A stretch of DNA of 64,000 nt from Prosopocoilus inquinatus (lineage: Eukaryota > Arthropoda > Insecta > Coleoptera > Lucanidae), in NCBI GenBank assembly GCA_036172665.1, contig CM069875.1, positions 10,434,001-10,498,000 of the forward strand. The letters are read 5' to 3'. Positions within the stretch are counted from its first letter, which is position 1. Each line of letters opens with the position of its first letter. The notes below the pieces were generated by a model, which was not told the DNA's origin, made no database searches, and saw only the letters and a list, made by a program, of their open reading frames with translations. The position numbers and the translations under genes were made by a program. Positions 10,165 through 19,710 of the stretch are shown here, one piece after another.

Positions 10165-10316
10165 TTTGATTTAATTGAAAATACAAAGTGTCAATTTGAC
10201 ATTTGTTTAATTAAATAATTGAACAACTATCAGTGCTGCAAATCTTAGGAGAAAAAAAAACAGTGAAATCATAGCCCACTTTAATGAGGAATTCAATTGA
10301 ACGGTAGTTAGACATA

Positions 10317-10771
10317 CACTGAGAATCTTATAAGACTGCACATAGTAATTATTATCAATGGAAGCATTATTACATTATTTCCAAATTTATTTTATTCGCC
10401 ATAGTTACCGTGCGTTGTTAGTTATGACACTACTGATTTTGAATTGTCAGATTGAATTAAATTGTTCTTTCGATTTATTGTAAAATGTATTCAACCGCCG
10501 AAAAAGTGGAAATGTAGGTACACATTATTCTCAAATGGAGCTTCATTGACAGAGGTATTTGCGTTATTTGCCGCCAAATTTCCAGATAGATCAATTATTC
10601 CCTACCTTAATACTTCCTATGTGCAATTTGTAAATGATTCAGCATTAAGAATTAAGTAGTAACTATAGCAACGTAACGTTAAAACCCCTATGTGCAATTT
10701 TATATGATTCAGAAATGTATTATCTCATCACGTAATTTTCGTCTATGTGCAGCGTTACAAGATTCTCACTG
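10317..10771. mobile_element. TA-flanked MITE, 455 bp
   Basis: The terminal inverted repeats read CACTGAGAATCTTATAAGAC on the left and CAGTGAGAATCTTGTAACGC on the right (reverse complement), both followed by TGCACATAG. TA flanks both ends. It has no coding capacity. It is a non-autonomous Tc1/mariner-type element and lies just outside the mariner at 6844-10304. Confidence 0.75.
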
Positions 10772-10878
10772 TATATATCTTTTAGGATGATTAGATTGTT
10801 GTTAGGTTTAACACTTTTATGATTTTGTCAGTGTGATTAGGTTGTTTTTAGACATTTTTAGTGCTTTTAAGTTGGTAG

Positions 10879-10921
10879 CGTACTGAAGATGGCAGCTTAG
10901 CTGCCGAAATACGTATCTACG
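10879..10921 (+). ncRNA. Hammerhead-like ribozyme candidate
   Basis: Stem I is CGTA (10879-10882) with TACG (10918-10921). The core CTGAAGA spans 10883-10889. Stem II is GGCAGC-TTA-GCTGCC (10891-10905), then GAAA (10906-10909). A palindromic stem III ATACGTAT (10909-10916) and C10917 fill the cleavage position. One extra T (10890) between core and stem II departs from the canonical fold, so activity is doubtful. A second candidate at 55917 shares the layout. Confidence 0.45.
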
Positions 10922-10964
10922 GATATAAAAATTATTGTGGGCGGAGGTTAATTTCAATTATTGA

Positions 10965-11455
10965 GTATTTAATTTCATAGCCTACTAATTTCAAAAGGGA
11001 TTAATTTATATTTTTGTTAATATCTCCCCTAAAAATAAACTTTTTTCGGATATGTCATACATCGTTGAAAAGCTCCTTTTAAAGACTATCTAACTAACCG
11101 AATACCTAATACAGGTGCCGCATGAAAAACAAAAGTTAGCCCTAGTAACTTGAAAACAAATGACAATCGGAGGTTTCTGTTTGCATCAAAAACTTTGTCT
11201 TAAAAAAGTGTCTGAACAATGTAAAAGTTTAGAGGAGGTCACAGCAGGTGTTATCGAGTTATTGAGGAATATTGAAATCGTCAAATTTTATTTTCTTTTA
11301 ATTATCTTAAAATTTAAAAAAGTTATGGTGAATTGAAGTGAGATTTGTTGCGAGCATTGAATTCTGCAAAACATTCCCTATTTAACCGTTACTCTATGTC
11401 TTCTAATAACCGAGATGCCAACGGTGAGCACCGAAATGTGGACAAAGTGTATATT
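10965..11455. repeat. Dispersed repeat R1, copy 1
   Basis: About 490 bp that reappears inverted at 49097-49600. Shared blocks include CATAGCCTACTAATTT, TTTGCATCAAAAACTT and the inverse of CACTTTGTCCACATTTC. No coding capacity is recognised and no target-site duplication was found. Confidence 0.65.
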
Positions 11456-12894
11456 ATCCGCCAAGTAGCCCCTGTCATCTGCATTTCGTTGCAAAATTAT
11501 ACTAATTTTACTTTACAGTGAATTTTCGGGATGAAATAAAAAAATATTTACTTTCATAAGGCAACAGAAAATTTGAATAAGGCGTCGTTTACCAAGGCCT
11601 GGAATTGCCAACAAATTCAGTCGCTTCAAGGAGAGCACTTATAGTTGTTACTTTGTCTTATTAGAGTGAGATAGTCATTTTTGCGCTAGACAAAATGCAA
11701 TAGACAATAGGCTCAAGTAGAGTTAATAGATACCAGAATTTATCCAAAAATATCTAGAAAATCACTGAAATACAGTGGCTAGCTTTTAGTCAGGCATGGG
11801 CGTGGTAGAAACACATGACGGGCTACATCTTCCTAATCTTAGTTTCGTGCTAATCACAACAGCTAATGACACATGTAACTTTCTTGTAAGTTCTGTGAGA
11901 TCAGACTTGTTTGTTAATGGATTTATTCGTAGCATCTAATAGTAGGGATACTACAAGCTCGCTCTTTCCGGATTTATATGCCCACCTTTGCTTTATATTA
12001 ACTAACCTAAGAGGTTCCACAATGATGTTGCAATCTTTGTTTTTGCCGTGTTTGGTTCAATATCTCTCCTTGCTCTCATACAAACTGTTACAATTGACCT
12101 TTCACAATAGTATATCGTTAAAGGTGAACATTTAGCATTTATCATTTAAACATGATATTTAACAAGTTTTATCAAAATGTCTTTTTTTTAAGAATTTTAA
12201 GGTATCTCAAAAACTATTTCATTTAAGTGTAAGGAAGCCTTAACAATTTTTGTTTTATATATTTTTTAATGTGCCGAATCGAAATTTGTCCTAAAAAGTA
12301 TGGGATTCTATTTAAATTAAGAAAGTGAATGGAGACTTCCGATGTAACCGGAAGTGATATGAAAGTGAAAATACTTTAGTCTGAAAGATCCCTTCCTCCT
12401 AGGGCAGTGTATTAATTTTCAGAATATTTGTATGTTACTTTCCCCGAAAACTTTTAATAGGTCACTCAACTTGGAATACTCCGTAAAATGTATTCAAAAT
12501 TCAATATTTACCAGAAATTTTAAAGGACTTGAGTGATCTTGGGGTCGTTGAATGCACAATTGTGTTTTCTTTAGAAAGAAGTAATAACAAAAGTTAAATG
12601 AAGGAAAATTTATCGTCTAATGATCGGTAAATGCTGAAAAAATGTGAAAACAGACAAAAAATTGAAATATTTACATATGAACCTGCTAATTTTGAACTAT
12701 TTTTCAATTTTTGTACAAAGTTGTAAAGGTACGTTATTCCTCTTTTCAACGCAGCATCCTAATCAAAAATTGGTGAAACATAAACGAAGTTATAATTTTT
12801 TAAGTTCATGCATGTATGGTTTCTTGAACATAACCTCAGTTTTTTTTGGGAATAGAGCACATTTCTTGTACAACAAAGTTTTTTAGTCGACCAA
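11456..12894. other. No gene seen
   Basis: AT-rich intergenic DNA. Frames at 11911-12135 and 12644-12886 have no recognisable motif and look like chance. I see no repeat boundaries here. Confidence 0.6.
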
Positions 12895-13040
12895 GGGCCC
12901 TATTCTGTATCAAAACCGTTCAATTTAAAGGGTTGTTAAATTTTGTGGTTACGGTAACAACCAATCATAGAACTCTATTTTAAATTTTAAAGGGCCTCTA
13001 CATTTTAACAGCCCGTTAAGAAATTACAGAATACGCCCCT
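12895..13040 (+). mobile_element. Small MITE family M1, copy 1
   Basis: About 146 bp. It starts GGGCCCTATTCTGTA and its right end is the inverse of GGGGCGTATTCTGTA. The same element lies inverted at 21278-21423. It carries GGTAACAACCAATCA, a CCAAT-type sequence, in the middle. Confidence 0.65.
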
Positions 13041-13099
13041 AAGTCTACAAACTACACTACATCACATCAAAAGTATATTTTCACTGTTACACCGTGTAA

Positions 13100-13274
13100 G
13101 GCTCAATTTTCACACGGCAGCGCGTCGCGTCGCGTCACGTCGCATCATTTTGCTGCCTCTAAAAGTTGCCATGATTTTAAATGAAGGAATTGTCACTCGA
13201 CAGCATTTTCTGTCAAAAAATTACATGTAAAAACGTGACGCGCTGTGACGCGCTACTTGTGTGACAATTGAGCC
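13100..13274. mobile_element. PIF/Harbinger-type MITE
   Basis: 175 bp, flanked on both sides by TAA (13097-13099 and 13275-13277). The terminal repeats of about 40 bp begin GGCTCAATTTTCACAC on the left and GGCTCAATTGTCACAC on the right (reverse complement) and are rich in GCGCGTCGCG. A TWA target duplication with GGC termini fits PIF/Harbinger. Confidence 0.75.
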
Positions 13275-13281
13275 TAATTAT

Positions 13282-13745
13282 TAAAGGTCGGATATTCCTG
13301 GGATATCTGGTAAAAACTAGTATAAAGATAAACAAAGCAGCGGCGTAGATTTCAACGTCGCCACTGAACGGCTTATATGCCCGAGGTACTCTCACCCTCG
13401 CGCTCATTGCATCAGAAGCAACTGTTTGATGTAAATTACGTGTGTAACATAATTGCCTTTATAGTTTCTTTCAAACTAATAATTATGAAAACATTATAAT
13501 TCTTTAATGTAGCTTTTAAAAAGACTAGCATAATACATTTAATTCATAACAATTATAGCGCTGTTCAAAAAGAATGAGGGTTCATTTCGGAATTAATCGA
13601 TTATGTAAACAAGTTTTTATATCCAGTCGACCAAAACTGTAGTGGTTACTGCGTGCCGAAATTTTTCCGATTATGATCGCTTCAGCATATTAGTAGTCCC
13701 TAGTATATTTAACGAAACCTTCCGCCTAAAATACGCCTAGGCCTG
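13282..13745 (-). mobile_element. Non-autonomous element N1 (8-bp TSD), copy A
   Basis: Flanked by perfect 8-bp duplications CTAATTAT (13274-13281 and 13746-13753). One end reads CAGGCCTAGG (on the minus strand) and the other TAAAGGTCGG. The 8-bp duplication with T at position 2 and A at position 7 fits hAT transposition. Other copies: 31318, 31983 and 34455. It inserted at the very end of the Harbinger MITE, so it is younger than that MITE. Confidence 0.8.
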
Positions 13746-13861
13746 CTAATTATTCAGCGTCATTTTTGACGTTACATCTGACAACTTAAGCTGGGGTTTC
13801 CTAGGAGACTCGGTCTCAACATACATACTGGGTGTCCACTTACTGTCCACTGATTACGCAC

Positions 13862-14492
13862 TACGAGTTGTGTCGTTCGAGAACGAATCGTTCATATTGT
13901 TAGTATGAACGATTTAAAAGATTCGTTCTTAAAATAAACGAACGAATAAATCTTTGAGTAGATGAACGACATGAACGATGTAAACGAAATGAATGAGATG
14001 AACGAAAGAACGGTTCGGGTCGTTCGCCGTACATATTATATCGATTCCCGCCATACCCACTTCGTTCAAACAATAATTACATTTTCTTTTATTTATATCA
14101 GAAACACTCAAGTATTTCCAACTAACACTTCTTTTAGGGTCAGATATAATTTTCAAATTATCTGACTAAGATTTAACAGAAAATTAAAATGGTTTAAAAA
14201 TCTTCAATCACAGCCTACCTCAACCTTGTAAATATTATTGAAAGCCGTATATCTCACAACCTTTTTGATTAATATACTGTGCTATATTATTGATAAAGTA
14301 ATTTTATTTTTTGAGAGGTGAAAAATGCAGAAATAAAACTGGAAGCTACGGTGTCGCGTGAGGATTCATTCATTTCGTTCATTTGAATCAAATCGTTCGA
14401 AAAGATTCGTTCGTTCACGAACGAATGAAATGAACGAATCTTTAGTCAAAAGATTCGTTCGAAACAACTCAATTGTTCGTGACACAACTCTA
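13862..14492. mobile_element. hAT-type MITE rich in GAACGAA repeats
   Basis: 631 bp flanked by perfect 8-bp duplications TTACGCAC (13854-13861 and 14493-14500). Both ends share AGTTGTGTC. Both subterminal regions are packed with GAACGAAT/ATTCGTTC words on both strands, which could be transposase binding sites. No coding sequence is recognised. Confidence 0.75.
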
Positions 14493-14500
14493 TTACGCAC

Positions 14501-15105
14501 CACAGAAATTTCAATACATTTTTTATTGTGAATTCTTGCTTCTCCATTGATATTTGTAATTTTAATTTTGAAAACCCCTGTATTTGAAAAACATACTAAA
14601 AGTTGTCTTAGCTAATGCATAACATAAAGCTACGTATTATGTCGTTTGAAGCAGCAATATACAATTTCTGTGCTGCGAAGTCAAAGTGGAGACCCGATAT
14701 GTTGAGTCTACTGTGAACATTAGTTTTTCTTACGACAAATTCAAATTGATTAACTTTCATTAGCTTTAGAGAATCAAAAAATATTTGTACTCTGTATTTC
14801 TTTAGAATAAAGTTTCTTCGTAATACTGAATATTGACAAATAAACATTAAACGATCACGAATCAAAATAATTATGGCAAGTCAGCCAAAAATATTATTTT
14901 GAGCATTTTATTCACAAAACATTGTTTATTTCTGTAAAATAAAATAATGCTAGGAAATTTAGAAGTCACTGACTTTTACGAGTCGGCGAGAAAATGCAGA
15001 ATGCTGATGCGAATTTTTTTAAAATTCAGGGTCATGTTTACAATCAAACCACGTTTATTATTAATAAGTACGTGAACCATTAAACCAATCAACATAATTT
15101 CTCAG
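14501..15105. other. Upstream region of the yellow-family gene
   Basis: AT-rich, with no recognised gene or repeat boundary. A minus-strand frame at 14608-14865 has no known motif. The 5' control elements of the gene at 15244 would be expected here, but I cannot name a specific site apart from the core promoter. Confidence 0.5.
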
Positions 15106-15139
15106 TATTTAAACGCCAATTTGAACTCGTAATCATCAG
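15106..15139 (+). promoter_or_regulatory. Core promoter of the yellow-family gene
   Basis: TATTTAAA (15106-15113) acts as the TATA box. An initiator-like TCAGC (15136-15140 region) puts the start near 15138, about 32 bp downstream. The predicted transcript then has a short 5'UTR exon ending at 15171. Confidence 0.6.
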
Positions 15140-15171
15140 CAGTTTCCCTCGATCTAGCTCGAGGATATCAG

Positions 15172-15235
15172 GTAATTACAAATAAATTACGATTTTAATT
15201 TTCTTCATTTCACGTAAATAATTTAATAGTTGCAG
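15172..15235 (+). other. 5'UTR intron of the yellow-family gene
   Basis: The donor CAG|GTAATT at 15171/15172 and acceptor TTGCAG| at 15235 give a 64-bp intron, a typical insect length, eight bases before the start codon. The coding region itself is intronless. Confidence 0.65.
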
Positions 15236-15243
15236 TTTTCGAA

Positions 15244-16368
15244 ATGGCTCTGAAACTAATAATTACAGCGGCTTCTCTATTTGTGGCAGTCTATGCCTCC
15301 TGCGACAGAAGTTTGATACCTGACCTTAGTTTCAAAATAAGCGGGGCTGATTTACAATTTCCATGCGATAGTACCAAGAACATCTATCAGACATCAGGAC
15401 GTTACGTGGCGAAAAATTTGATCGGCACAAGAATGCAAATTTACAAAGATGAAGCCATTGTAGCCCTACCCAGATATAAACACGGAGTGCCCTTTACTTT
15501 AGCCAAATTCTCATTGAGAACCAAGGGATGTCACGCTGTGCTTACGCCTTTTCCTTGCTGGTCTATGCAGGAAGAAGGAAATTGTGAAGCATTGCAATCC
15601 GTGGTGGATATTTATTTAGATTCTTCTGATACTTTATGGGTTTTGGACGCTGGTATTTGCAATACATTGGAGCAACCAATTCGACGTTGCCCACCGAAAA
15701 TCGTCGCAATTAGTATGAAGACTTGCCAAGTCATTAAAGTAATCGATTTGTCTGCATTTGTGGTGGAATGCAGTAGACTTCAGTATTTGGTGGTCGATTA
15801 TTGTGAGGATGGTCGTGTTTACGTGTATGTCAGTGATGCAGGATCGGCTGGAATTATCGTGTATGATGTATATGGCAATAAGGGTTACAGAGTTGTTCTT
15901 CCTCCTGCTGTTTACGCTCATTGCCAAAAAGATGTTTTATACTTGACTTTAATTCGAAAAGGATGTGTAAACGTGATTTATTTTACTTACTTGTCATCTT
16001 CAAAAATATTCTCTATTAAAGCCGAGTATTTAAGAACGGGACAGGCTGCAGGTGCAATTGTCGATGTGGGAATTAAGCCTGACTCGTCGAAAATTGTTTT
16101 GTTAGGCACTGATAATGGTGCTGCCATATTCTTCCGGTATAAGGGCGAATCGGACATCTACATCTGGAACACGGAGACTTGCTTTATTCCTGATAACTTC
16201 TTGCTGGTGCAGAAAGGCAACGATTGTCGACTGGCCACGCAAGTTGTCCCTGGATATAAAAGGCTTATGTGGGCCATCGAAAGCAACTTCCACGACTATA
16301 TTGCCAATACTGTAGGATGTTTGGGAGCTTCAATTGTTGTGCATCCTCTCATAAAAACCTGCGAATAA
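15244..16368 (+). CDS. yellow-g: Secreted yellow/MRJP family protein, yellow-g-like
   Basis: 374 residues, starting with a hydrophobic signal peptide (MALKLIITAASLFVAVYAS, cleavage near 19), so the product should be secreted. Conserved yellow-family blocks follow: VALPRYKHGVPFTL near 76, PFPCWSMQEEGNCEALQSVV near 102, LWVLDAGI near 130, CPPKI, VVDYCEDG and VSDAGSAGIIVYD. The cysteine content is high. The NTLEQPIRRCPPKI and QEEGNC blocks suggest the yellow-g/g2 group, known from insect eggshell; I recognise this from memory and have not tested it in a tree. The length is slightly short for the family. The ATG at 15244 follows directly on the 5'UTR intron. No frame breaks. It is the only convincing host gene in the window. 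Confidence 0.88.
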   Translation: MALKLIITAASLFVAVYASCDRSLIPDLSFKISGADLQFPCDSTKNIYQTSGRYVAKNLIGTRMQIYKDEAIVALPRYKHGVPFTLAKFSLRTKGCHAVLTPFPCWSMQEEGNCEALQSVVDIYLDSSDTLWVLDAGICNTLEQPIRRCPPKIVAISMKTCQVIKVIDLSAFVVECSRLQYLVVDYCEDGRVYVYVSDAGSAGIIVYDVYGNKGYRVVLPPAVYAHCQKDVLYLTLIRKGCVNVIYFTYLSSSKIFSIKAEYLRTGQAAGAIVDVGIKPDSSKIVLLGTDNGAAIFFRYKGESDIYIWNTETCFIPDNFLLVQKGNDCRLATQVVPGYKRLMWAIESNFHDYIANTVGCLGASIVVHPLIKTCE

Positions 16369-16416
16369 AGCACAGTAACATTTGTTTCATTTAGAAAATG
16401 TATGCAAACTTAAAGA

Positions 16417-16422
16417 AATAAA
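16417..16422 (+). terminator. Poly(A) signal of the yellow-family gene
   Basis: AATAAA 49 bp after the stop codon, followed by a GT-rich stretch (GTGGTTAAAGGTTGTTT). Another AATAAA overlaps the stop codon itself (16364-16369), which is too close to be the main signal. Confidence 0.65.
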
Positions 16423-16439
16423 AAAAAATATGCGTGGTT

Positions 16440-17349
16440 AAAGGTTGTTTGATTTATTTCAATAATTTGACTCGAAAATAAATTAAAAAATTAAATTCTG
16501 TAATATTACAATAAATGGAATAGGTACTGTACTCGCCAGAAAAATATGGGACATGTATGCCTTATTATGAATAAAACGAGTTGCTATGGTGTATTCGACC
16601 GTTGTTTATTTCTGTGCTTTTACTTTACCGTAGAAACAAGTTTAAAGTTGCCTTTGAACTAATAAAATAACTCAAAAATGCATGTAAAGACTTGTCTCAA
16701 ATTTTTTTGGAGGGCATAGTACATGAAGTAAACCAAAATTTGTTATTAATAATTACATACTGTATTTTTTTGACATTATTCACTAAATGCTATGTGTATA
16801 AATTATTACTCCGATTCAGTCATTTAATATCACAGATTTATTTCTATGGATTATTAGCATATTTTACGTCTTGTTATAAGGTACTCTCAGTCTTATTAGA
16901 TTTTAGATGACATTTGGGTAGAAAATAATGCTGGATTTCCTAAATTTCACACCTGGAGTGTCTTGCTCATAATCTACATAAATGTGACATTTCTCAATAC
17001 TCTAATTCAAGATCCACTTTATAATGTTATAAAGAATTCAAAGACTATCTATACTCCATTCACGATTGGTTTAAATACGCAGCAGGCATTGTTGCATGTT
17101 ATATTTTTATTAGTTTGGCGCCAGAATCTGCCATATTACGTTTATTAAAAAAATCACCACATTGGCGGTTTAGTCATTAGTTAATTTACTCCTGACATTT
17201 TATCCTTGAACTTAATATTAATTCAAGATGCCGAAAATTTGTTTTGATTAAGATTTGATGAATATGAGGAACACTCGGTTGTCGTCAACTATACTCTATA
17301 ATCTAAAATAAATTTGTTGTGGTAAATAACTGAACATTTGATATATTAA
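16440..17349. other. No gene seen downstream of the yellow-family gene
   Basis: AT-rich DNA. The frames at 16692-16910 and 16963-17148 lack known motifs and look like chance. Confidence 0.55.
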
Positions 17350-17400
17350 GGGCGGGTTACAAAGCTTTGTTTAAGCGTTGAATAACTAATCAACTGTTAA

Positions 17401-17566
17401 TATGAAACAAATAAAAAAACTTTTTAAAACGAGCTAAAAGGGTAATTAACTTACTTGACGTTTCGCAAATAAAATTATTTGCTTTACCCTTTTAGCTCGT
17501 TTTAAAAAGTTTTTTTATTTGTTTCATATTCTCTGCAACTCTCACGAGCAAGAACTACCCAAAAAT
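17401..17566 (+). mobile_element. Nested foldback retroelement of the hammerhead family H1
   Basis: A perfect 45-bp inverted repeat (17401-17445 and 17484-17528), a 38-bp loop and a 38-bp tail. It is flanked by a 14-bp duplication, TAATCAACTGTTAA (17387-17400 and 17567-17580). The arms, loop and tail match the ends of the element at 55471-56121: ACTTACTTGACGT, GTTTCATATT, and the tail CTCACGAGCAAGAACT. A 14-bp duplication fits target-primed reverse transcription better than a DNA transposon. Confidence 0.7.
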
Positions 17567-17821
17567 TAATCAACTGTTAAGTTTAATCAGTGTTAAAATT
17601 TGATGCTGTTTCACAAAACAAAAAACTATTATGTTAATCTCTGATTAACTAATTGGAGTTTACGCTTGGCAACATCGAAAAATTGCCACTTTCACACCGC
17701 TTTAAAGTAATCTGTCCGGCATGGCGTCAGGCCTGCAGTCAGGTAGTGTGAGGTTAGAAACTCAAAATAAATAAATACATCTTAAATTCTTCCCATTAGC
17801 GCAGTTAATGATTTTTAAAAA

Positions 17822-18214
17822 TTAAAAGAAGGACACATTTTCTGTTGTGGTACAGTTCAGCAGGATTACCACCAAGTGAAATAATTGTAACATAGCGTAC
17901 AATCTGTGCCGCCAATGACATGAGAAAAGCCTAATGTTAACTTGCGAAGCTTCTTCTATTGGCAATTTAATTAACTGTTTGCTTTGCCTTGCAATAAGAT
18001 GAGTGACACGATGAATTATTATTCTACGTATCGATGGTTTCTGAAAGTATATCAGCTGTTGAAATATTTCAGTGGATAATAACGTAAGTTTATTAGCAAC
18101 TGATTTGTACCATAAAATAAATTTATTTTTGTTTGTTGCAGGTTCTGGTGTTGGACCAAAGAGTTCCATAACTCCTTTGGAAAAGCGAAATTCATTATCA
18201 AACAGCGGAATCAA
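17822..18214 (-). pseudogene. Harbinger transposase fragment
   Basis: The minus-strand frame reads DNEFRFSKGVMELFG, then EIFQQLIYFQKPSIRRIIIH, RVTHLIARQSKQLIKLP and EEA. This resembles the HARBI1-type nuclease region before the catalytic Asp residues (FRxSK, SRIIHRVSxAIA, FIKxP). It is only 130 residues long and lacks the DDE part, so it is a relic. Confidence 0.65.
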
Positions 18215-19086
18215 GAAAGTGAACTGCCTGAAACCAGTTTAATTTGAATTAAATAGAAGCACGACACGTCTCTGCAGCACACTCTCTCGCGCGCATCGTG
18301 TCCGAGCATCGCAGTCAACCGCGACCTTATTGTGAATCATGCCGTCCTAACGAATGCATTATTTCTTTGGATTACCGATTATTCATTATCGGCTAGACGC
18401 GCTGCTCTGGCAAATATGTTGAGGCGTGTACACAGTTTATTTATAACATCACACCGCTTCTTAGCAATAGTAAAGTGTTATACTTTTTTCTGTCCGCCAT
18501 GTGTTCATTATCATCCAAATCATTAAAAGGATTATTTCTGTCTCTTATAAAATTAATCCTACCTTAAGGAGGCACTTCTTTATCGTCAGAGAAGAAAGTG
18601 ACGTTGCAGACATTCTGAAATAATTTTGAATTGTTTGTTGTTGAAAATAATTTCCGAAAAAATTTCGTAAAAATTAATCAATAAACCAAGTGAGTAAAAA
18701 GTACAGATGTGTCATTATTTTCCATATTTAAGGTACGTTACATTATTAAATATAATTATCTTTTAGATATATATGTTTGGAATTTTTATATGAAAAAATC
18801 TTTATAATAACTATGGAAAATTCACTCGTTACTTTTTAATCGCTGGAATTCTAGCGATTAATCTAACGCCTGATTCGACAGAAGTAAACGAAGCATTATC
18901 TCTTAATCGAGCTTTGTGAAACACTTAACGGAGCATTAAGACTATTTGACGACCGATTACAGAGCGAGACGTTTGGTAATCACCGTTAATTTAATCATCG
19001 TTAAATGCAGTTGTTTTCTTATTTAATCATTCGTTACAGAGTTAATCGGAACTTAAATATTTAACGAAGCTTTATGAAACCGGCCA

Positions 19087-19299
19087 TAAGAAAATTAGTT
19101 TTTAATCTTAACATGTAATTACAATTGTTTTATAATTGGTTGTAAATAATATCAAGTATTTGTTATGTGTTTAATTAGATACACAGTTGGTTTTTTAATG
19201 GATGTCATTGTCACTGACTGAAAATATTTATTATTTAAAGTATTCCCTCGTAACGATTATAAAGTATTTGGACTTTTTTTTTTAAACTTGATTACAGAA
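19087..19299. other. Unassigned AT-rich spacer
   Basis: No gene or repeat boundary seen. Confidence 0.5.
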
Positions 19300-19710
19300 G
19301 CCATATCAATAGCTAAGAAAAGAAAGTTTTAGAGACGTACTGAACTAGACATCCTGAATGCGTTGTGATAAAAAAAGCTGATATTCCGTTAAAAAAATTG
19401 AAAATAATTGAAAATCTGGAAAACCAAACAGTAATTTGTTTCTCCGGTACTGTCATAAGATTTAGCGAAAAAAAGTTCTGAAACTTTCCTGATTTAAGTT
19501 GTACACCAAGATTAATTACGGAATAATTTAAAAAGTAGAAGGCTTTTGAAGGTAATATTTTGGAGACATAAGTAAATCGATATAGTGAACGCGATGCGAT
19601 GATGAAAACACTACGTTTTCTTAGAAAAAATGTTAAAAACAATTGAAAATCTCAAAAACCTGATAATCATTTCCCATATTGCCTCAAAAATTGGGCGGGA
19701 AAGGTCCGTT
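19300..19710. repeat. Satellite-like repeat S1, locus 1 (two units)
   Basis: Two diverged units, each with GACATCCTGAA or GAACGCGATGCGATGAT, then ATTGAAAATCT and a YTTTCTCC/TTTCCC block, about 250 bp apart. The same sequence in two units occurs at 52500-52990. The minus frame at 19313-19642 arises from this repeat and is not considered a gene. Confidence 0.55.

Larger units (their letters stand above)
6844..10304 (-). mobile_element. DUF4817-type mariner element, split by a LINE
   Basis: Terminal inverted repeats: both ends share TTCAATTGAATTCCTCATTA followed by AAG, preceded by TACCG. TA flanks both sides (6842-6843 and 10305-10306), the Tc1/mariner target duplication. A broken transposase is encoded on the minus strand in two blocks, separated by a LINE insertion of about 2.1 kb. 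Without the LINE the element would be about 1.3 kb, a normal mariner size. Confidence 0.85.
17350..19086 (-). mobile_element. PIF/Harbinger element relic
   Basis: Termini GGGCGGGTTACAAAGCTTTG (left) and GGCCGGTTTCATAAAGCTTC (right, reverse complement) are flanked by TAA on both sides (17347-17349 and 19087-19089), which fits Harbinger. It holds a decayed transposase (17822-18214) and a nested foldback retroelement (17401-17566). Confidence 0.7.

Noticed and set aside
15634..16315. Several frames on both strands within the yellow-family gene
   Set aside because: They overlap a full-length conserved coding region in other frames.
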